This document shows, piece after piece, positions 27,577-37,411 of a DNA stretch of 64,000 nucleotides (its first letter is position 1; the number at the start of each line of letters is the position of its first letter). Source of the DNA: Verrucomicrobiia bacterium (GTDB lineage Bacteria; Verrucomicrobiota; Verrucomicrobiia; Verrucomicrobiales; Akkermansiaceae); the NCBI GenBank assembly GCA_030432565.1, contig JAUIGV010000005.1, positions 62,001 to 126,000 on the forward strand. Reading direction: 5' to 3'. Both the position numbers and the translations under genes were made by a program. The notes under the pieces are model-generated. The model was not told the origin of the DNA. It made no database searches and saw only the letters and a list, made by a program, of their open reading frames with translations.

Positions 27577-28830
27577 TTAGAAATGCAAGCGACCAATGTC
27601 AGCACGACGCTGACTACCATCAAAGGTGACTTTGGCCGCCTCGGCGTGGGCCTTCTCCACCGCAGCTTCGCGAGTCTCACCACCAGCTACAATCGCAAGA
27701 ACACGACCTCCGTTCGTCGCCCACTCGTCCCCTACCTTCTTGGTTCCGGCATGATAGATGCGGGCGTCTGTAACCGAGCCCAAACCGCTTATCACATCAC
27801 CGGCCCGGGAAGATTCGGGATAACCCGCAGAAGCCAAAATACAACACACCGACCAACCTTCGCTGAACGAAAGCAATTCGGGCTTCAGATTCCCTTTCGC
27901 TCCCTCCAGGCAAAACTCCGCAAGATCACCCGAAACCAAAGGCATCACCGCCTGACACTCAGGGTCTCCAAAGCGGCAATTATACTCGATGATCTTGGGG
28001 CCGTCCTCCGTAAGCATCAGCCCGAAGTAGAGAAAACCCTTATAATTCAGCCCATCCTTTTCCAGACCAGCCACTGTCGGCGCGACAATTTCTGTCTCGA
28101 TCCGCTTCATCAATTCGAGATCGGCCAGCTGTCGACTTGCCACCGCGCCCATGCCTCCCGTGTTCGGCCCCTCGTCACCTTCACCAATACGCTTGTAATC
28201 ACGGGCCGGAGTCAGGATGAGATAATCGGGACCACTGACTGCCGCGAAAATCGAAATTTCGGGGCCGACCAAACACTCCTCCACCAGAAGTCGTCCGGGA
28301 CCAAATCTCCGCTCAACCATCACCTCCTGTAAAAATTCCTCGGCCGATGCCTCATCAGGACAAACTGCGACACCTTTGCCTGCCGCGAGGCCGTCGAACT
28401 TCAAAACCGTCGGATACTTCCCGTCAATCGCGGACCGCGCCTCATCGACATCCGCGCATCCCCAAGCAGCACCCGTCGGAATCTCGTGCCGCTGCATGAA
28501 CTCCTTCGCAAATTCCTTCGATGCTTCCATCTGCGCCGCCGCAAACGGCGGGCCCCAGCAAGGAATCCCCACCTCATCACATCGATTCGCAAGACCAGTT
28601 CCCGTTACCAAATAACTTTCTTCTCCAGCAACACAAAGATCGATCCCCGCCATCGTCATCCAGGAAATCAAAGAATCAAGATCATGGGCCTCCACCGTCC
28701 CGGCCCCTTCGATTTCATGAATCGCCTCACTCCCTGGGAAACAAAACACCTCGGGCTGGCTGGCCGATTCACGGAGAGCCCGAATTAGGGCATGCTCACG
28801 TCCACCTTTTCCGACAACGCAAATTTTCAC
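27577..28830 (-). CDS. purD: Phosphoribosylamine-glycine ligase
   Basis: 417 residues from the GTG at 28828-28830, chosen because the family begins (M)KxxVxGxGGREHAL; here KICVVGKGGREHALIRAL. ATP-grasp features are KFDGLAAGKGVAVCPD, LVEECLVGPEISIFA, NTGGMGAVAS and EYNCRFGDPECQAV. It makes glycinamide ribonucleotide in purine synthesis. A purine gene heading a pyrimidine operon links both branches. It is divergent from the nucleotidyltransferase at 28926, with a 95-base promoter region between. Confidence 0.95.
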   Translation of the reverse strand: MKICVVGKGGREHALIRALRESASQPEVFCFPGSEAIHEIEGAGTVEAHDLDSLISWMTMAGIDLCVAGEESYLVTGTGLANRCDEVGIPCWGPPFAAAQMEASKEFAKEFMQRHEIPTGAAWGCADVDEARSAIDGKYPTVLKFDGLAAGKGVAVCPDEASAEEFLQEVMVERRFGPGRLLVEECLVGPEISIFAAVSGPDYLILTPARDYKRIGEGDEGPNTGGMGAVASRQLADLELMKRIETEIVAPTVAGLEKDGLNYKGFLYFGLMLTEDGPKIIEYNCRFGDPECQAVMPLVSGDLAEFCLEGAKGNLKPELLSFSEGWSVCCILASAGYPESSRAGDVISGLGSVTDARIYHAGTKKVGDEWATNGGRVLAIVAGGETREAAVEKAHAEAAKVTFDGSQRRADIGRLHF

Positions 28831-28925
28831 GCCCTCGAAATAGCGCACCTCAGCCCCTTTGACCAAGGAAACAATGGAGATTCTCTCTTGCCAATTTCGC
28901 TTCCCCCCTTCCAAATCCACCCGAC

Positions 28926-29849
28926 ATGGCAAATTCTCCCGCACTCGTCGTTCTCGCCGCTGGCATGGGTAGCCGTTACGGCGGCCTCAAACAAATGGAC
29001 CCCATGGGTCCGAATGGTGAAACCGTCCTCGATTACTCGGTGTTCGACGCCATCCGTGCCGGATTCTCCAAGGTGATTTTTGTCATTCGTGAAGACTTTG
29101 CCGAAGCCTTCCGCACCACCGTCGGGTCGAAGTTTGCCGATCAAATCGAGGTCGCCTACGCCTTCCAAAAACTCAACGATCTTCCCGGAGAATTCGCCGT
29201 TCCCGAAGGACGCGAAAAACCCTGGGGCACCTCCCACGCCATTCTTGCCGCACGCGACGAAATCGATCGCCCCTTCGCCGTCATCAATGCTGACGATTTT
29301 TACGGAGCCGACGCCTACCAAAAAGCTGCCGGATTCCTGACCAGCGAAGATCCAGGCCGTGACAACAGTGGCAAGGCCCGCTACGCACTCGTCGGTTACC
29401 ACATCGTGAACACCCTTTCCGATCACGGCGCCGTCAATCGAGGCATCTGCCAAATCGACAATGGTCTGCTCAAAGGTGTCGAAGAAGTGGTCGAAATCTC
29501 CCGCAAGGACAATGACCAAATCGAAGGCCGCGGACTCGATGGCAATGCCTGCCTCGTCGATGAAAATGTCGTTGTTTCCATGAACCTTTGGGCCTTTCCC
29601 GTTTCCTTCCTCGCCGAACTCATGGACCACTTCACCCGGTTCCTCGCCGAACGCGGGACCGAGCCAAACAGCGAATGCTACATTCCAACCGTCATCGACG
29701 ACCTTATTCATCGCGGCGTTGCCGACTGTCACGTCCTCGAAACATCATCCTCCTGGTTCGGCGTCACCTACCCGGAAGATAAGCCGCACGTTGTCGCCAG
29801 CATCGCCGCTCTGATTCGAAATGGCGACTATCCAACGCCGCTGACTTAG
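28926..29849 (+). CDS. NTP-transferase-family sugar-phosphate nucleotidyltransferase-like protein
   Basis: 307 residues with a Rossmann-like nucleotidyltransferase fold. The nucleotide-binding start is LVVLAAGMGSRYGGLKQMDP at about 7-26 and the metal-binding Asp pair is in FAVINADDFYGADAY at about 117. Features after it (GICQIDNGLLKGVEEV, VVVSMNLWAFPVSFL, ECYIPTVIDDLI) match a stand-alone family often seen in Bacteroidota and PVC genomes. It likely activates a sugar phosphate or a related small molecule. The exact substrate is unknown, and there is no sugar operon around it. Confidence 0.85.
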   Translation: MANSPALVVLAAGMGSRYGGLKQMDPMGPNGETVLDYSVFDAIRAGFSKVIFVIREDFAEAFRTTVGSKFADQIEVAYAFQKLNDLPGEFAVPEGREKPWGTSHAILAARDEIDRPFAVINADDFYGADAYQKAAGFLTSEDPGRDNSGKARYALVGYHIVNTLSDHGAVNRGICQIDNGLLKGVEEVVEISRKDNDQIEGRGLDGNACLVDENVVVSMNLWAFPVSFLAELMDHFTRFLAERGTEPNSECYIPTVIDDLIHRGVADCHVLETSSSWFGVTYPEDKPHVVASIAALIRNGDYPTPLT

Positions 29850-30089
29850 TTTGAAGACGAAATCCGCGAGTGCCCCGGACAGCAGTTCGCGAAGATTTTC
29901 TTAATACCCCGTGGAATCGCCATGCAAGCAGGGGAATGGGGACTGCAAACCAAGTCCATTCATCCCACGTTTGGAGGACTGTCAGTGTGTTCGGAACTCC
30001 GCCAAAGAGCTTTGAGCGTCAAGTTCCGGGCAACCCCATCCAACCGATCTACCTAATAAGGCCGATGCCGGGTTTCATTCCCTCACGGA
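29850..30089. other. Intergenic stretch without recognised gene
   Basis: About 240 bases between the nucleotidyltransferase stop and the tRNA-Lys terminator. The one open frame on the plus strand has no family features or ribosome site. No RNA or repeat was recognised. Confidence 0.5.
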
Positions 30090-30128
30090 AAAAAGGAAAC
30101 CCGCTAATCTGTTAGGATTAAGCGGGTT
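30090..30128 (-). terminator. Rho-independent terminator of tRNA-Lys
   Basis: AACCCGCT at 30098-30105 pairs with AGCGGGTT at 30121-30128, and an inner ATC/GAT helix extends the stem. On the minus strand the stem is followed by TTTCCTTTTTT. It starts seven bases after the tRNA 3' end. Confidence 0.85.
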
Positions 30129-30134
30129 ATAAAG

Positions 30135-30207
30135 TACGCAGACTGGGACTCGAACCCAGGACCAATTGGTTAAAAGCCAACTGCTCTACCAACTGAGCTA
30201 TCTGCGC
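30135..30207 (-). tRNA. tRNA-Lys (anticodon TTT)
   Basis: On the minus strand the acceptor GCGCAGA pairs with TCTGCGT (G-U at 1-72). The D arm is GCTCAGTTGGTAGAGC, the anticodon stem GTTGG/CCAAT encloses CTTTTAA with anticodon TTT, and the T arm contains GGTTCGAGTCC. 73 bases; CCA is not encoded. Confidence 0.98.
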
Positions 30208-30317
30208 ATTTCGTTGGGTTTGAAAGCACCGAACCGAAATCCGGCGCGGCGGAGCTTTAGGATGACTCGAGATCTTTGACAAGTGAATCTTTACACTTTT
30301 TTTGCCAAAGGACTCCG

Positions 30318-30346
30318 TTGCACTGGCTGATCCCCGGCATTATAGC
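30318..30346 (+). promoter_or_regulatory. Sigma-70-type promoter for mfd
   Basis: TTGCAC at 30318-30323 and TATAGC at 30341-30346 with a 17-base spacer. Transcription would begin near 30353, which excludes a TTG start at 30276 and supports the ATG at 30390. Confidence 0.55.
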
Positions 30347-30389
30347 ATCTCCCGTGAACGCCGGTTCTGCAAAAGAACAGTGGCGGGGT

Positions 30390-33300
30390 ATGTCCCTGTC
30401 CACCTGGCAAACCATGCCCGGGATTGGCGACAAGCCTGCAATCCTGGGAGGCTGTGACACCGCCGCACAAGGATATTTGTTGGCCTCGCTTCTCGCCGAC
30501 CGAAAATCAACGTCACAGGGAAGAGTCTGGATCTTTGCCCCTCATGCCCGCCGGCGGGATCACCTGGCCGAAGAATTTGCCTTCTGGAAAAGTCCTGCTC
30601 TTTTGCTAACCGATCCGACGATAATCGTTGAGGAGGAATTGACAGACCCTGATCGCGAGGCCGAACGGGTCGCCACTCTCCATCGCATCGCAAAAGCGCC
30701 TTCCGCCCCCGTCATACTCTCGAGAGCTTCCTGGCTGTCTCCGGCCCCGCCCTTGTCTTCCATCGACGAGACCGAACTCTCCTTGAATATCGGCCAGGAA
30801 ATTTCACCGGAAGATCTCATCGATTGGCTTGGCGAGCATGAGTTCGAAGAACACCCTCAAATATTTCAACGTGGCCAATTTGCCCGCCGGGGTGGAATTC
30901 TCGACTTCTTCCCTCAGCAACTTTCCGACCCCATACGCATCGAGTTCTTTGGAGATGAGATTGAATCGATCCGCGAGTTTAGCGTCGAAACTCAAACAAC
31001 CACGCGAAAGCTCGAGTCGATCGAAATCAGCAAGGAAAGCGAGATTGCCGGGGATCCACTTTCAAGTTGGCGAGGCCCGGATGATCTGGTCATCGCACTC
31101 GATGAGGATGACAGGGAAATCGCTGACATTCTGATCAGCGACGGCCCCAACGAAAATTGGAGCGCGGACCTGCAACCCTCTCCTGCGGCTGGATTCGAAG
31201 CCGGTGATTTTGTGGTCGCCGAATCAAGCCGGGCCCTCTTTCTGGAGCAACTGGACGAATGGATCCGCGAAGATTGGCAAATCGGACTGGTGGCGCCAAG
31301 CAAGGCCGAACGACATCGCTTTTTGGAGATCCTGGAACGGGACGAGACCGATTTCAATTTCGTAGAAGGGCGGCTCGCAAAGGGTTTTGTGGCACCCAAT
31401 CAGAAATTTGTAGTCCTTTCGACTCTGGAGATCTTTGGACGTCAACATCTTCCCGGAACCCGGGGTAAGGAAAAACTCACCCATCAGCGGAATGCTGCCG
31501 CGATCGCCGGGGTCCACGAGCTCAACGAAGGCGACTATGTCGTCCACGCGGACTATGGCATTGGAGAGTTCATCGGGCTCATTGACGGCGAAGAAGGACA
31601 GGAAGAGCTCGGAATTGAGTACCAGGATGGTGCCACTCTGCATGTCCCCATTGACCAAAGTCATTTGGTGTCGCGCTATGTGGGAATCGGCGGGGGCAAG
31701 CCCAGGCAAAACAAGCTCGGAGACAAGAAATGGAAAAAGGCCCGCATTACAGCCGAGGCCGCCGTGATGGACTATGCGGCCCAGCTGCTCCGGCTTCAGG
31801 CCGAGCGTGACGCCAAGTCTGGCCACGGCCATGCTCCGGACGGTCAATGGATGCAGGAGTTTGAAGCCTCCTTCCCTTTCACCGAGACTCCAGACCAACG
31901 TCGAGCCATCGAAGACACCAAAATCGACATGGAATCTCCCCGCCCGATGGACCGCCTCATCTGTGGTGATGTCGGCTTTGGCAAAACGGAGGTGGCCATC
32001 AGAGCGGCTTTCAAGGCCGTCACGGGAGGCACCCAGGTCGCGATCCTGGCGCCCACAACTGTTCTGGCGGAACAACATTGGCGCACCTTCAAGGCTCGAA
32101 TGAGCGATTACCCGATCGAGATCAAGCTCTTGAGCCGGTTACAAACACCCGCTGAAGTACGAGAAACACTTGAAGGATTGCGGGAAGGGAATGTTGACAT
32201 CGTTATCGGAACCCACCGACTTCTCTCAGCGGGAGTTGAATACCAAAAAATCGGATTACTGGTGGTTGATGAAGAGCAGCGCTTTGGAGTCCGGCACAAG
32301 GAAATCTTAAAAGAACGATTTCGACTGATCGATGTTCTCACTCTCTCGGCCACTCCCATTCCACGAACGCTGTATCTTTCATTGATGGGTGCCCGGGACA
32401 TGTCGACGATTGACACCCCTCCCCCCAACCGGCTTCCGGTACAAACTTCAATTTGTGCATACGATGAGCGATTGATTCGAAATGCCATCCGGCGCGAACT
32501 AACGAGGGGCGGCCAGGTCTTTTTCCTGCACAACCGGGTCGGCACAATCGAGGGAATGAAGGAGAGAATTGAATCACTTGTACCCGAAGCCAAGGTCGTT
32601 GTTGGTCACGGTCAAATGGATCGTGAGGATCTGGAACATGTTATGCATCAGTTTGTGGAGGGAAAGGCCGACGTATTGCTGGCGACGACCATCATCGAAA
32701 GCGGGATCGATATTCCCAATGCAAACACGATCCTCATCGACCGTGCCGATCGGTTTGGTCTCGCGGACTTGTATCAACTTCGGGGTCGGGTCGGGCGTGC
32801 CGGAAGACGGGCATACGCCTTGTTGCTGCTTCCAAGCGATCTCATTGCCGGCGGAGACGCTCGCAAGCGGCTTAGCGCGATCAAGCAATACACGGAACTG
32901 GGGTCGGGATTCAAAATCGCGATGCGGGATCTCGAGATCCGGGGAGCCGGCAGCTTGCTCGGAACCAAGCAATCGGGTCACATTACCGCAGTCGGCTTTG
33001 AGCTGTACTGCCAACTCCTCCAGCAGTCGGTCGAACAGCTACAGGGTAAGAGCCCGGGAAAGAGAGCCGACACCCAGGTCAGGATCGACTTCATGGTTTA
33101 CTCAGAAAGCACATGGACGGGTGAAAAAACGAAGGTCCCGGCGTTTATCCCAAGAACCTACGGTTCCGACCCCGAAATGAGAGTCGCAGCATACCGCCAA
33201 CTCGCTTCGGCCCGGACCGAAAAGGAGATCAAGGGGATCGAAAAAGACTGGCGGGACCGATTTGGAAGGTTCCCCGACCCCGTGAAGAATCTCATTGAGA

Positions 33301-33485
33301 CAAACCGTCTTCGCGTTATCGGTTCATCAAAGGGTGTGCAAGTTGTCGAAATTAACAAAGACAGGTTGATGCTGCAGCGAAATGGCGAGTATATTCTTCC
33401 CCCCGGCGGAAAGTTTCCCCGCTTGAGTTCACGGCAGACCAAGGATAAACTTCTCGAGGCGGTTCAGCTGCTCAAAACCCTCTAA
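30390..33485 (+). CDS. mfd: Transcription-repair coupling factor
   Basis: 1031 residues from the ATG at 30390, preceded by GGCGGGG and lying just past the promoter; frames further up lack family sequence. Order: UvrB-like damage-recognition part (FQRGQFARRGGILDFFPQQL), RNA-polymerase interacting domain (LNEGDYVVHADYGIGEFIGL), helicase motor with Walker A CGDVGFGKTE and DEEQ box VVDEEQRFGVRHKE, motif VI region YQLRGRVGRAGRRAYALLLL, and the C-terminal domain with PEMRVAAYRQLASA. It removes polymerase stalled at lesions and recruits UvrA. It is slightly shorter than E. coli Mfd (1148), with a compact N-terminus. It is followed after 15 bases by a SurA-like gene. Confidence 0.97.
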   Translation: MSLSTWQTMPGIGDKPAILGGCDTAAQGYLLASLLADRKSTSQGRVWIFAPHARRRDHLAEEFAFWKSPALLLTDPTIIVEEELTDPDREAERVATLHRIAKAPSAPVILSRASWLSPAPPLSSIDETELSLNIGQEISPEDLIDWLGEHEFEEHPQIFQRGQFARRGGILDFFPQQLSDPIRIEFFGDEIESIREFSVETQTTTRKLESIEISKESEIAGDPLSSWRGPDDLVIALDEDDREIADILISDGPNENWSADLQPSPAAGFEAGDFVVAESSRALFLEQLDEWIREDWQIGLVAPSKAERHRFLEILERDETDFNFVEGRLAKGFVAPNQKFVVLSTLEIFGRQHLPGTRGKEKLTHQRNAAAIAGVHELNEGDYVVHADYGIGEFIGLIDGEEGQEELGIEYQDGATLHVPIDQSHLVSRYVGIGGGKPRQNKLGDKKWKKARITAEAAVMDYAAQLLRLQAERDAKSGHGHAPDGQWMQEFEASFPFTETPDQRRAIEDTKIDMESPRPMDRLICGDVGFGKTEVAIRAAFKAVTGGTQVAILAPTTVLAEQHWRTFKARMSDYPIEIKLLSRLQTPAEVRETLEGLREGNVDIVIGTHRLLSAGVEYQKIGLLVVDEEQRFGVRHKEILKERFRLIDVLTLSATPIPRTLYLSLMGARDMSTIDTPPPNRLPVQTSICAYDERLIRNAIRRELTRGGQVFFLHNRVGTIEGMKERIESLVPEAKVVVGHGQMDREDLEHVMHQFVEGKADVLLATTIIESGIDIPNANTILIDRADRFGLADLYQLRGRVGRAGRRAYALLLLPSDLIAGGDARKRLSAIKQYTELGSGFKIAMRDLEIRGAGSLLGTKQSGHITAVGFELYCQLLQQSVEQLQGKSPGKRADTQVRIDFMVYSESTWTGEKTKVPAFIPRTYGSDPEMRVAAYRQLASARTEKEIKGIEKDWRDRFGRFPDPVKNLIETNRLRVIGSSKGVQVVEINKDRLMLQRNGEYILPPGGKFPRLSSRQTKDKLLEAVQLLKTL

Positions 33486-33500
33486 AAATACGAATCCCCC

Positions 33501-34523
33501 ATGTTTTCAAGCTTCACAAAAGCAATCGTCTTTGGAATGGCCTTGGTTTTGCCTGCATTCACGCAAGAACCACCTCCTGGAGCCGAAAATGAGCCAATTC
33601 GACCTCCGCAAGGCCCCCAACTGGTCAACAAGATCGTGGCCAAGGTGAATGGAGACGTGATCACCCTCAACGAGCTCATGATCAAAGTGGCCCCCAGCCA
33701 ATCGGTTCTCATGTCGAGATACCCACGCCGGGGACCGGCCTTTCAGAAGCAATTGAAAGAGCTAAAGTCGTCCATCTTGGACGAACTAATTGATCGTGCC
33801 ATTATTTTCACCCAGTTTAAAGATCGTGTGAATTCTTTCCCGGACCATCAAATCGAAGCCGAAGTCTCAAGAATCATTCAGAATGTTTACAAGGGAGACG
33901 AGGAACTTTTCAAGAAATACCTGAAGGCAACCCACTTGACCCGGGACCAGTTCAAGGAGCAACAGCGGAAGGAATTACTCGTCCAGATTGTCCGTTCCCA
34001 GCACTTTGGCGATGTCGCAGTCCCCAAAGAAAAAGAACTTCGCGAGGAATACGAGCGCTGGAAAATCACGAATCGCGATCGAACCAAAGATGTCGGGACC
34101 TACCGGAGAATTTATATCCATAAGAACCGCGGAGGAGGCCCCCTGGCCCAACTCCAGCTTGCCGAGGAGATTGTAAAGAAACTCAAAAACGGGGGAGATT
34201 TCAATGAATTGGCAAAAGAACATTCCAATGGCTCCCATGCCGAGCAAGGGGGAGTTTGGAAGGACATCCCGCGAACCGACCTCGCCATGGAATTTGGCAC
34301 ACTCCTCTTTGAAACCGAAGGAAATGAGATAATGGGCCCTTTGGAAGATCGGATTGGCTTCAACATTGTCCAGGTGATGGAGCGAAAACCCGGACCAGCG
34401 GAGCCCTTCGAAAAAGTGCGTGAGGAGATGAAACGCCGCGTGGTTTCAGAAAAGAAGAAATCCAATTACGAAAAGTGGATGAAAAAAATGCGCTCTAGCG
34501 CCGTGATCGAAAAAATGCTCTAA
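33501..34523 (+). CDS. SurA-like periplasmic peptidyl-prolyl isomerase
   Basis: 340 residues with a signal peptide (cleavage after PAFTQ, about residue 22). A SurA-like N-terminal chaperone region (VNKIVAKVNGDVITLNELMI, then a helical bundle to about 170) precedes one parvulin domain at about 195-300 (RIYIHKN, IVKKLKNGGDFNELAKEHSN, AEQGGVWKDIPR, MGPLEDRIGFNIVQVMER). E. coli SurA has two parvulin domains, so this is a one-domain form. It should escort outer-membrane proteins to the Bam complex; BamA is encoded at 61614-63977. It lies in one run with mfd and coaD. Confidence 0.9.
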   Translation: MFSSFTKAIVFGMALVLPAFTQEPPPGAENEPIRPPQGPQLVNKIVAKVNGDVITLNELMIKVAPSQSVLMSRYPRRGPAFQKQLKELKSSILDELIDRAIIFTQFKDRVNSFPDHQIEAEVSRIIQNVYKGDEELFKKYLKATHLTRDQFKEQQRKELLVQIVRSQHFGDVAVPKEKELREEYERWKITNRDRTKDVGTYRRIYIHKNRGGGPLAQLQLAEEIVKKLKNGGDFNELAKEHSNGSHAEQGGVWKDIPRTDLAMEFGTLLFETEGNEIMGPLEDRIGFNIVQVMERKPGPAEPFEKVREEMKRRVVSEKKKSNYEKWMKKMRSSAVIEKML

Positions 34524-34529
34524 CTGCTT

Positions 34530-35021
34530 ATGCAGACAGCGGTTTACGCAGGTAGCTTTGACCCTCCGACAAACGGTCACCTTTGGATGATCAGCCAGGG
34601 ACTCGAACTTTTTGATCGATTGGTGGTCGCGATCGGGCAGAACCCTACGAAAAACTATACTTTTTCCACCGAGGAAAGAATCGAGCTTCTCCAGGCCTCC
34701 ATTCCCTCTTGTGAGAGGCTGACTATCACCCATTTCGACAACCGCTACCTCGTGGACTATGCCAAGGAGGTCGATGCCGAATTCGTCCTGAGGGGGATTC
34801 GTTCTCCCGGCGACTACGAATACGAGCGCGTCATGCGCCACCTCAACAGTGACATGGCACCCGACATCAATACCGTATTTCTCATGCCCCCGCGTGACAT
34901 GGCGGAACTTTCCTCGAGCATGGTCATGGGAATGATCGGCCCGGAAGGTTGGGAAAAAACAGTGCGGCGCTACGTCCCGGCTCCGGTGTTCGACGCCCTA
35001 GAATCGAAGCATTCACAATAA
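34530..35021 (+). CDS. coaD: Phosphopantetheine adenylyltransferase
   Basis: 163 residues, standard size. AVYAGSFDPPTNGHLWMI carries the TxGH nucleotidyltransferase motif, LRGIRSPGDYEYERVMRHLN the substrate loop, and the end has AELSSSMVMGM, matching the ISSTxVR region in modified form. It makes dephospho-CoA, the fourth step of CoA synthesis. It starts six bases after the SurA-like gene and five bases before cstA. Confidence 0.96.
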   Translation: MQTAVYAGSFDPPTNGHLWMISQGLELFDRLVVAIGQNPTKNYTFSTEERIELLQASIPSCERLTITHFDNRYLVDYAKEVDAEFVLRGIRSPGDYEYERVMRHLNSDMAPDINTVFLMPPRDMAELSSSMVMGMIGPEGWEKTVRRYVPAPVFDALESKHSQ

Positions 35022-35026
35022 GCGCC

Positions 35027-36916
35027 ATGACCACCATCGCCATCGCTCTGGGAGCTTTCATCCTCTACCTGATCGCCTATCACACATACGGGAAATGGCT
35101 TGGCCAAAAAATCTTTCGCCTCGATGCCAAAGCGAAGGTGCCTTCAATCGAGCTGGAAGACGGAAACGATTATGTACCGACAGACAAAGGAATCGTCTTT
35201 GGCCATCACTTCACCTCAATCGCGGGAACGGGACCGATTGTGGGACCGGCACTTGCGGTGATTTGGGGTTGGGTTCCCGCCCTCCTCTGGGTGATCTTCG
35301 GCTCGATCCTGATCGGCGCGGTCCATGACTTCGGAGCACTCGTTGTTTCGCTGCGCAGCAAGGGCCAGACTGTCGGAGACATCGCCGGGCGGGTGATCAC
35401 CAGACGGACGCGCATCCTGTTTCTGACCGTTTTATTTTTGGCGCTAACCATTGTGCTGGCAATCTTCGGTCTCGTTATTGCAAGCGTCTTCAAGAGCTAC
35501 CCTCAGGCCATCTTCCCCTGCCTGATCCAAATTCCGCTCGCCGTAATCATCGGACTCACCCTGCACCGCAAAGGGGCCAGCATCCTCCTGCCGTCGCTCA
35601 TCTCATTAGCCGTGATGTATCTCACCGTCGCCTTTGGTAACGTGGGGTTTTTAGGTGACTTCAACGAATATCTCGGTGGTGATCCGTCTGATCCGGACAG
35701 CAACGGCCTCCCGGTCATCGGCTGGGTCGTCCTTTTGCTGATTTATTCCTACGTTGCCTCCGTCCTCCCTGTTTGGACCCTTCTCCAGCCACGCGATTAC
35801 ATCAACAGTCTCCAGCTTCTCTCGGCCTTGGGTCTGGTTGTTCTGGGGCTTGCCACAGCGTCTTTTTTTGGAGGAGCTGCGCCGACCCCGGGGGCCGAGC
35901 GACCCACGTTGGAAATCGTTGCTCCCGCTTTTAACTTCTCTCCCGAAGGAGCTCCCTCGATCTTTCCGTTTCTCTTCATCACAATCGCCTGTGGGGCAAT
36001 TTCAGGATTCCACTGCCTTGTTTCCTCAGGAACTTCCTCGAAGCAATTGAAGTGTGAGAGTGATGCCCAACTCGTGGGTTACGGCTCCATGCTGACAGAG
36101 GGATTTCTAGCCGTCCTCGTCATTCTCGCCTGCATCTCAGGGCTTGGACTGGGAACCGGCAGCGGCGAAAGCTTTCTCTCGGGTTCGGCAGCCTTTGAAG
36201 CGCGCTACGCCTCGTGGGATGCCGCGAAAGGTTTGGGGGCAAAAGTCGGAGCCTTTGTCGAAGGCAGTGCCAACTTCCTGAAGTCACTCGGGCTGCCTGC
36301 TGGATTCTCAATCGCTTTGATGGGAGTCTTCGTGGCATCATTCGCGGCTACCACTCTGGATACCGCCTGCCGCTTGCAACGATACGTCGTGCAGGAACTC
36401 GCCGGAACTCTGGCCCCGCGCCACCGCGTCGAGGGAAAACGAACCGGAGAGTATGTGGACGGCAATCCTCTCTTCTGGCTTACCAATCGTCATGCCGCCA
36501 CTCTCTTCGCGATTACCATCGCTTTCTTCATCGCGCAACTGCCGGGAGGAGAAGGCCAAAAACCCGGCACCGGAGGGCTTCTTCTGTGGCCGCTTTTCGG
36601 CGCAATCAACCAACTCCTGGCCGGTCTTGCCTTCCTCGTGATCACTTTCTGGTTGAGACGCCGGGGTCTCCCCTATTACCTCGCCCTCATCCCGGGCATC
36701 CTGATGCTCATTCTTCCCGCCATTGCGATGTCCATGAACTTAAGAGACTTTGCCGACAATCACAGCTGGCTTTTGTTCGGCTTTGGTTTCTCCACGATCA
36801 TCATCGAGGTCTGGATGATCGCCGAGGCGATTTCGGTCTGGAAAAAATCCAAGGGAATTCTCGAGCCGGGAACGACTCTCCCTCAATCATCTGACGAGGG
36901 AGGGAGATCGTGCTAG
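35027..36916 (+). CDS. cstA: CstA-family carbon starvation / pyruvate-peptide transporter
   Basis: 629 residues from the ATG at 35027, just after the coaD stop, with many hydrophobic helices. Family blocks: YVPTDKGIVFGHHFTSIAGT, GPIVGPALAVIWGWVPALLW, GSILIGAVHDFGALVVSLR, ISGFHCLVSSGTSSKQL, FAATTLDTACRLQRYVVQEL and WPLFGAINQLLAGLAFLVIT. Members import pyruvate or peptides during carbon limitation. The length is between the long E. coli CstA (701) and shorter forms. No two-component regulator lies beside it. Confidence 0.93.
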   Translation: MTTIAIALGAFILYLIAYHTYGKWLGQKIFRLDAKAKVPSIELEDGNDYVPTDKGIVFGHHFTSIAGTGPIVGPALAVIWGWVPALLWVIFGSILIGAVHDFGALVVSLRSKGQTVGDIAGRVITRRTRILFLTVLFLALTIVLAIFGLVIASVFKSYPQAIFPCLIQIPLAVIIGLTLHRKGASILLPSLISLAVMYLTVAFGNVGFLGDFNEYLGGDPSDPDSNGLPVIGWVVLLLIYSYVASVLPVWTLLQPRDYINSLQLLSALGLVVLGLATASFFGGAAPTPGAERPTLEIVAPAFNFSPEGAPSIFPFLFITIACGAISGFHCLVSSGTSSKQLKCESDAQLVGYGSMLTEGFLAVLVILACISGLGLGTGSGESFLSGSAAFEARYASWDAAKGLGAKVGAFVEGSANFLKSLGLPAGFSIALMGVFVASFAATTLDTACRLQRYVVQELAGTLAPRHRVEGKRTGEYVDGNPLFWLTNRHAATLFAITIAFFIAQLPGGEGQKPGTGGLLLWPLFGAINQLLAGLAFLVITFWLRRRGLPYYLALIPGILMLILPAIAMSMNLRDFADNHSWLLFGFGFSTIIIEVWMIAEAISVWKKSKGILEPGTTLPQSSDEGGRSC

Positions 36917-36977
36917 CCAGTCGTCACACAATCATTTCTTGACCCCTCGCAAGCACGCTCCTAGCGTCCCTCCAATA

Positions 36978-37385
36978 GTGAAGCAGAAGTTGCGGGCAAT
37001 CTTTCTTCTGGTCTGCTGCCTTCTTGTGGCGGTGGGACCATTCAACGTGCTCCAAACAATCGCTTGGGGAAACATGCTCCACGACTACTCTTCGGAGCGC
37101 ACTTTGTCCGAAGCTGCCGGGATGACTTTCAGCGGTGACTACCCCTGCGAAATGTGCCGGCGGCTAGCCCAGGCAAAATTTCAGGAGAGCGAAAACCAAC
37201 GCCCAAAACCATTCCCGACCGAGGAGCGATTGAGCCTTCGATTGGACTTCAGTCTCGAACGGGAAGACCAAGACATCGATCTGCGTTGGCTCTTTGGTCT
37301 CGCCTCCCCATCGCCAGGTGAGTTGAACTCATTGCACCCGTCGCCGCGTTATCTGCGTGTCCCGACCCCTCCTCCGCAGGTTTAG
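36978..37385 (+). CDS. Small membrane-anchored CxxC protein, unknown function
   Basis: 135 residues if started at GTG 36978; a TTG at 36939 would add 13 residues before the hydrophobic segment. One N-terminal span (AIFLLVCCLLVAVGPFN) is followed by an outside part with SGDYPCEMCRRLAQAKFQ, a CxxC that could bind metal or form a disulfide. The C-terminus is proline-rich (RYLRVPTPPPQV). It recalls small DUF2946-like metal-linked proteins, but the match is weak. It lies just upstream of the cytochrome-propeller gene and could belong to the same metal or redox locus. Confidence 0.65.
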   Translation: MKQKLRAIFLLVCCLLVAVGPFNVLQTIAWGNMLHDYSSERTLSEAAGMTFSGDYPCEMCRRLAQAKFQESENQRPKPFPTEERLSLRLDFSLEREDQDIDLRWLFGLASPSPGELNSLHPSPRYLRVPTPPPQV

Positions 37386-37411
37386 AACTGCTGATTGGAA
37401 CCTTTGAAAAC

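Noticed and set aside
29870-30115. Open frame of 81 codons between the nucleotidyltransferase and tRNA-Lys
   Set aside because: No ribosome site or domain, and it runs into the tRNA terminator hairpin.
30276-30389. TTG start giving a longer Mfd
   Set aside because: A promoter-like pair lies inside this stretch and the extra residues do not resemble Mfd.
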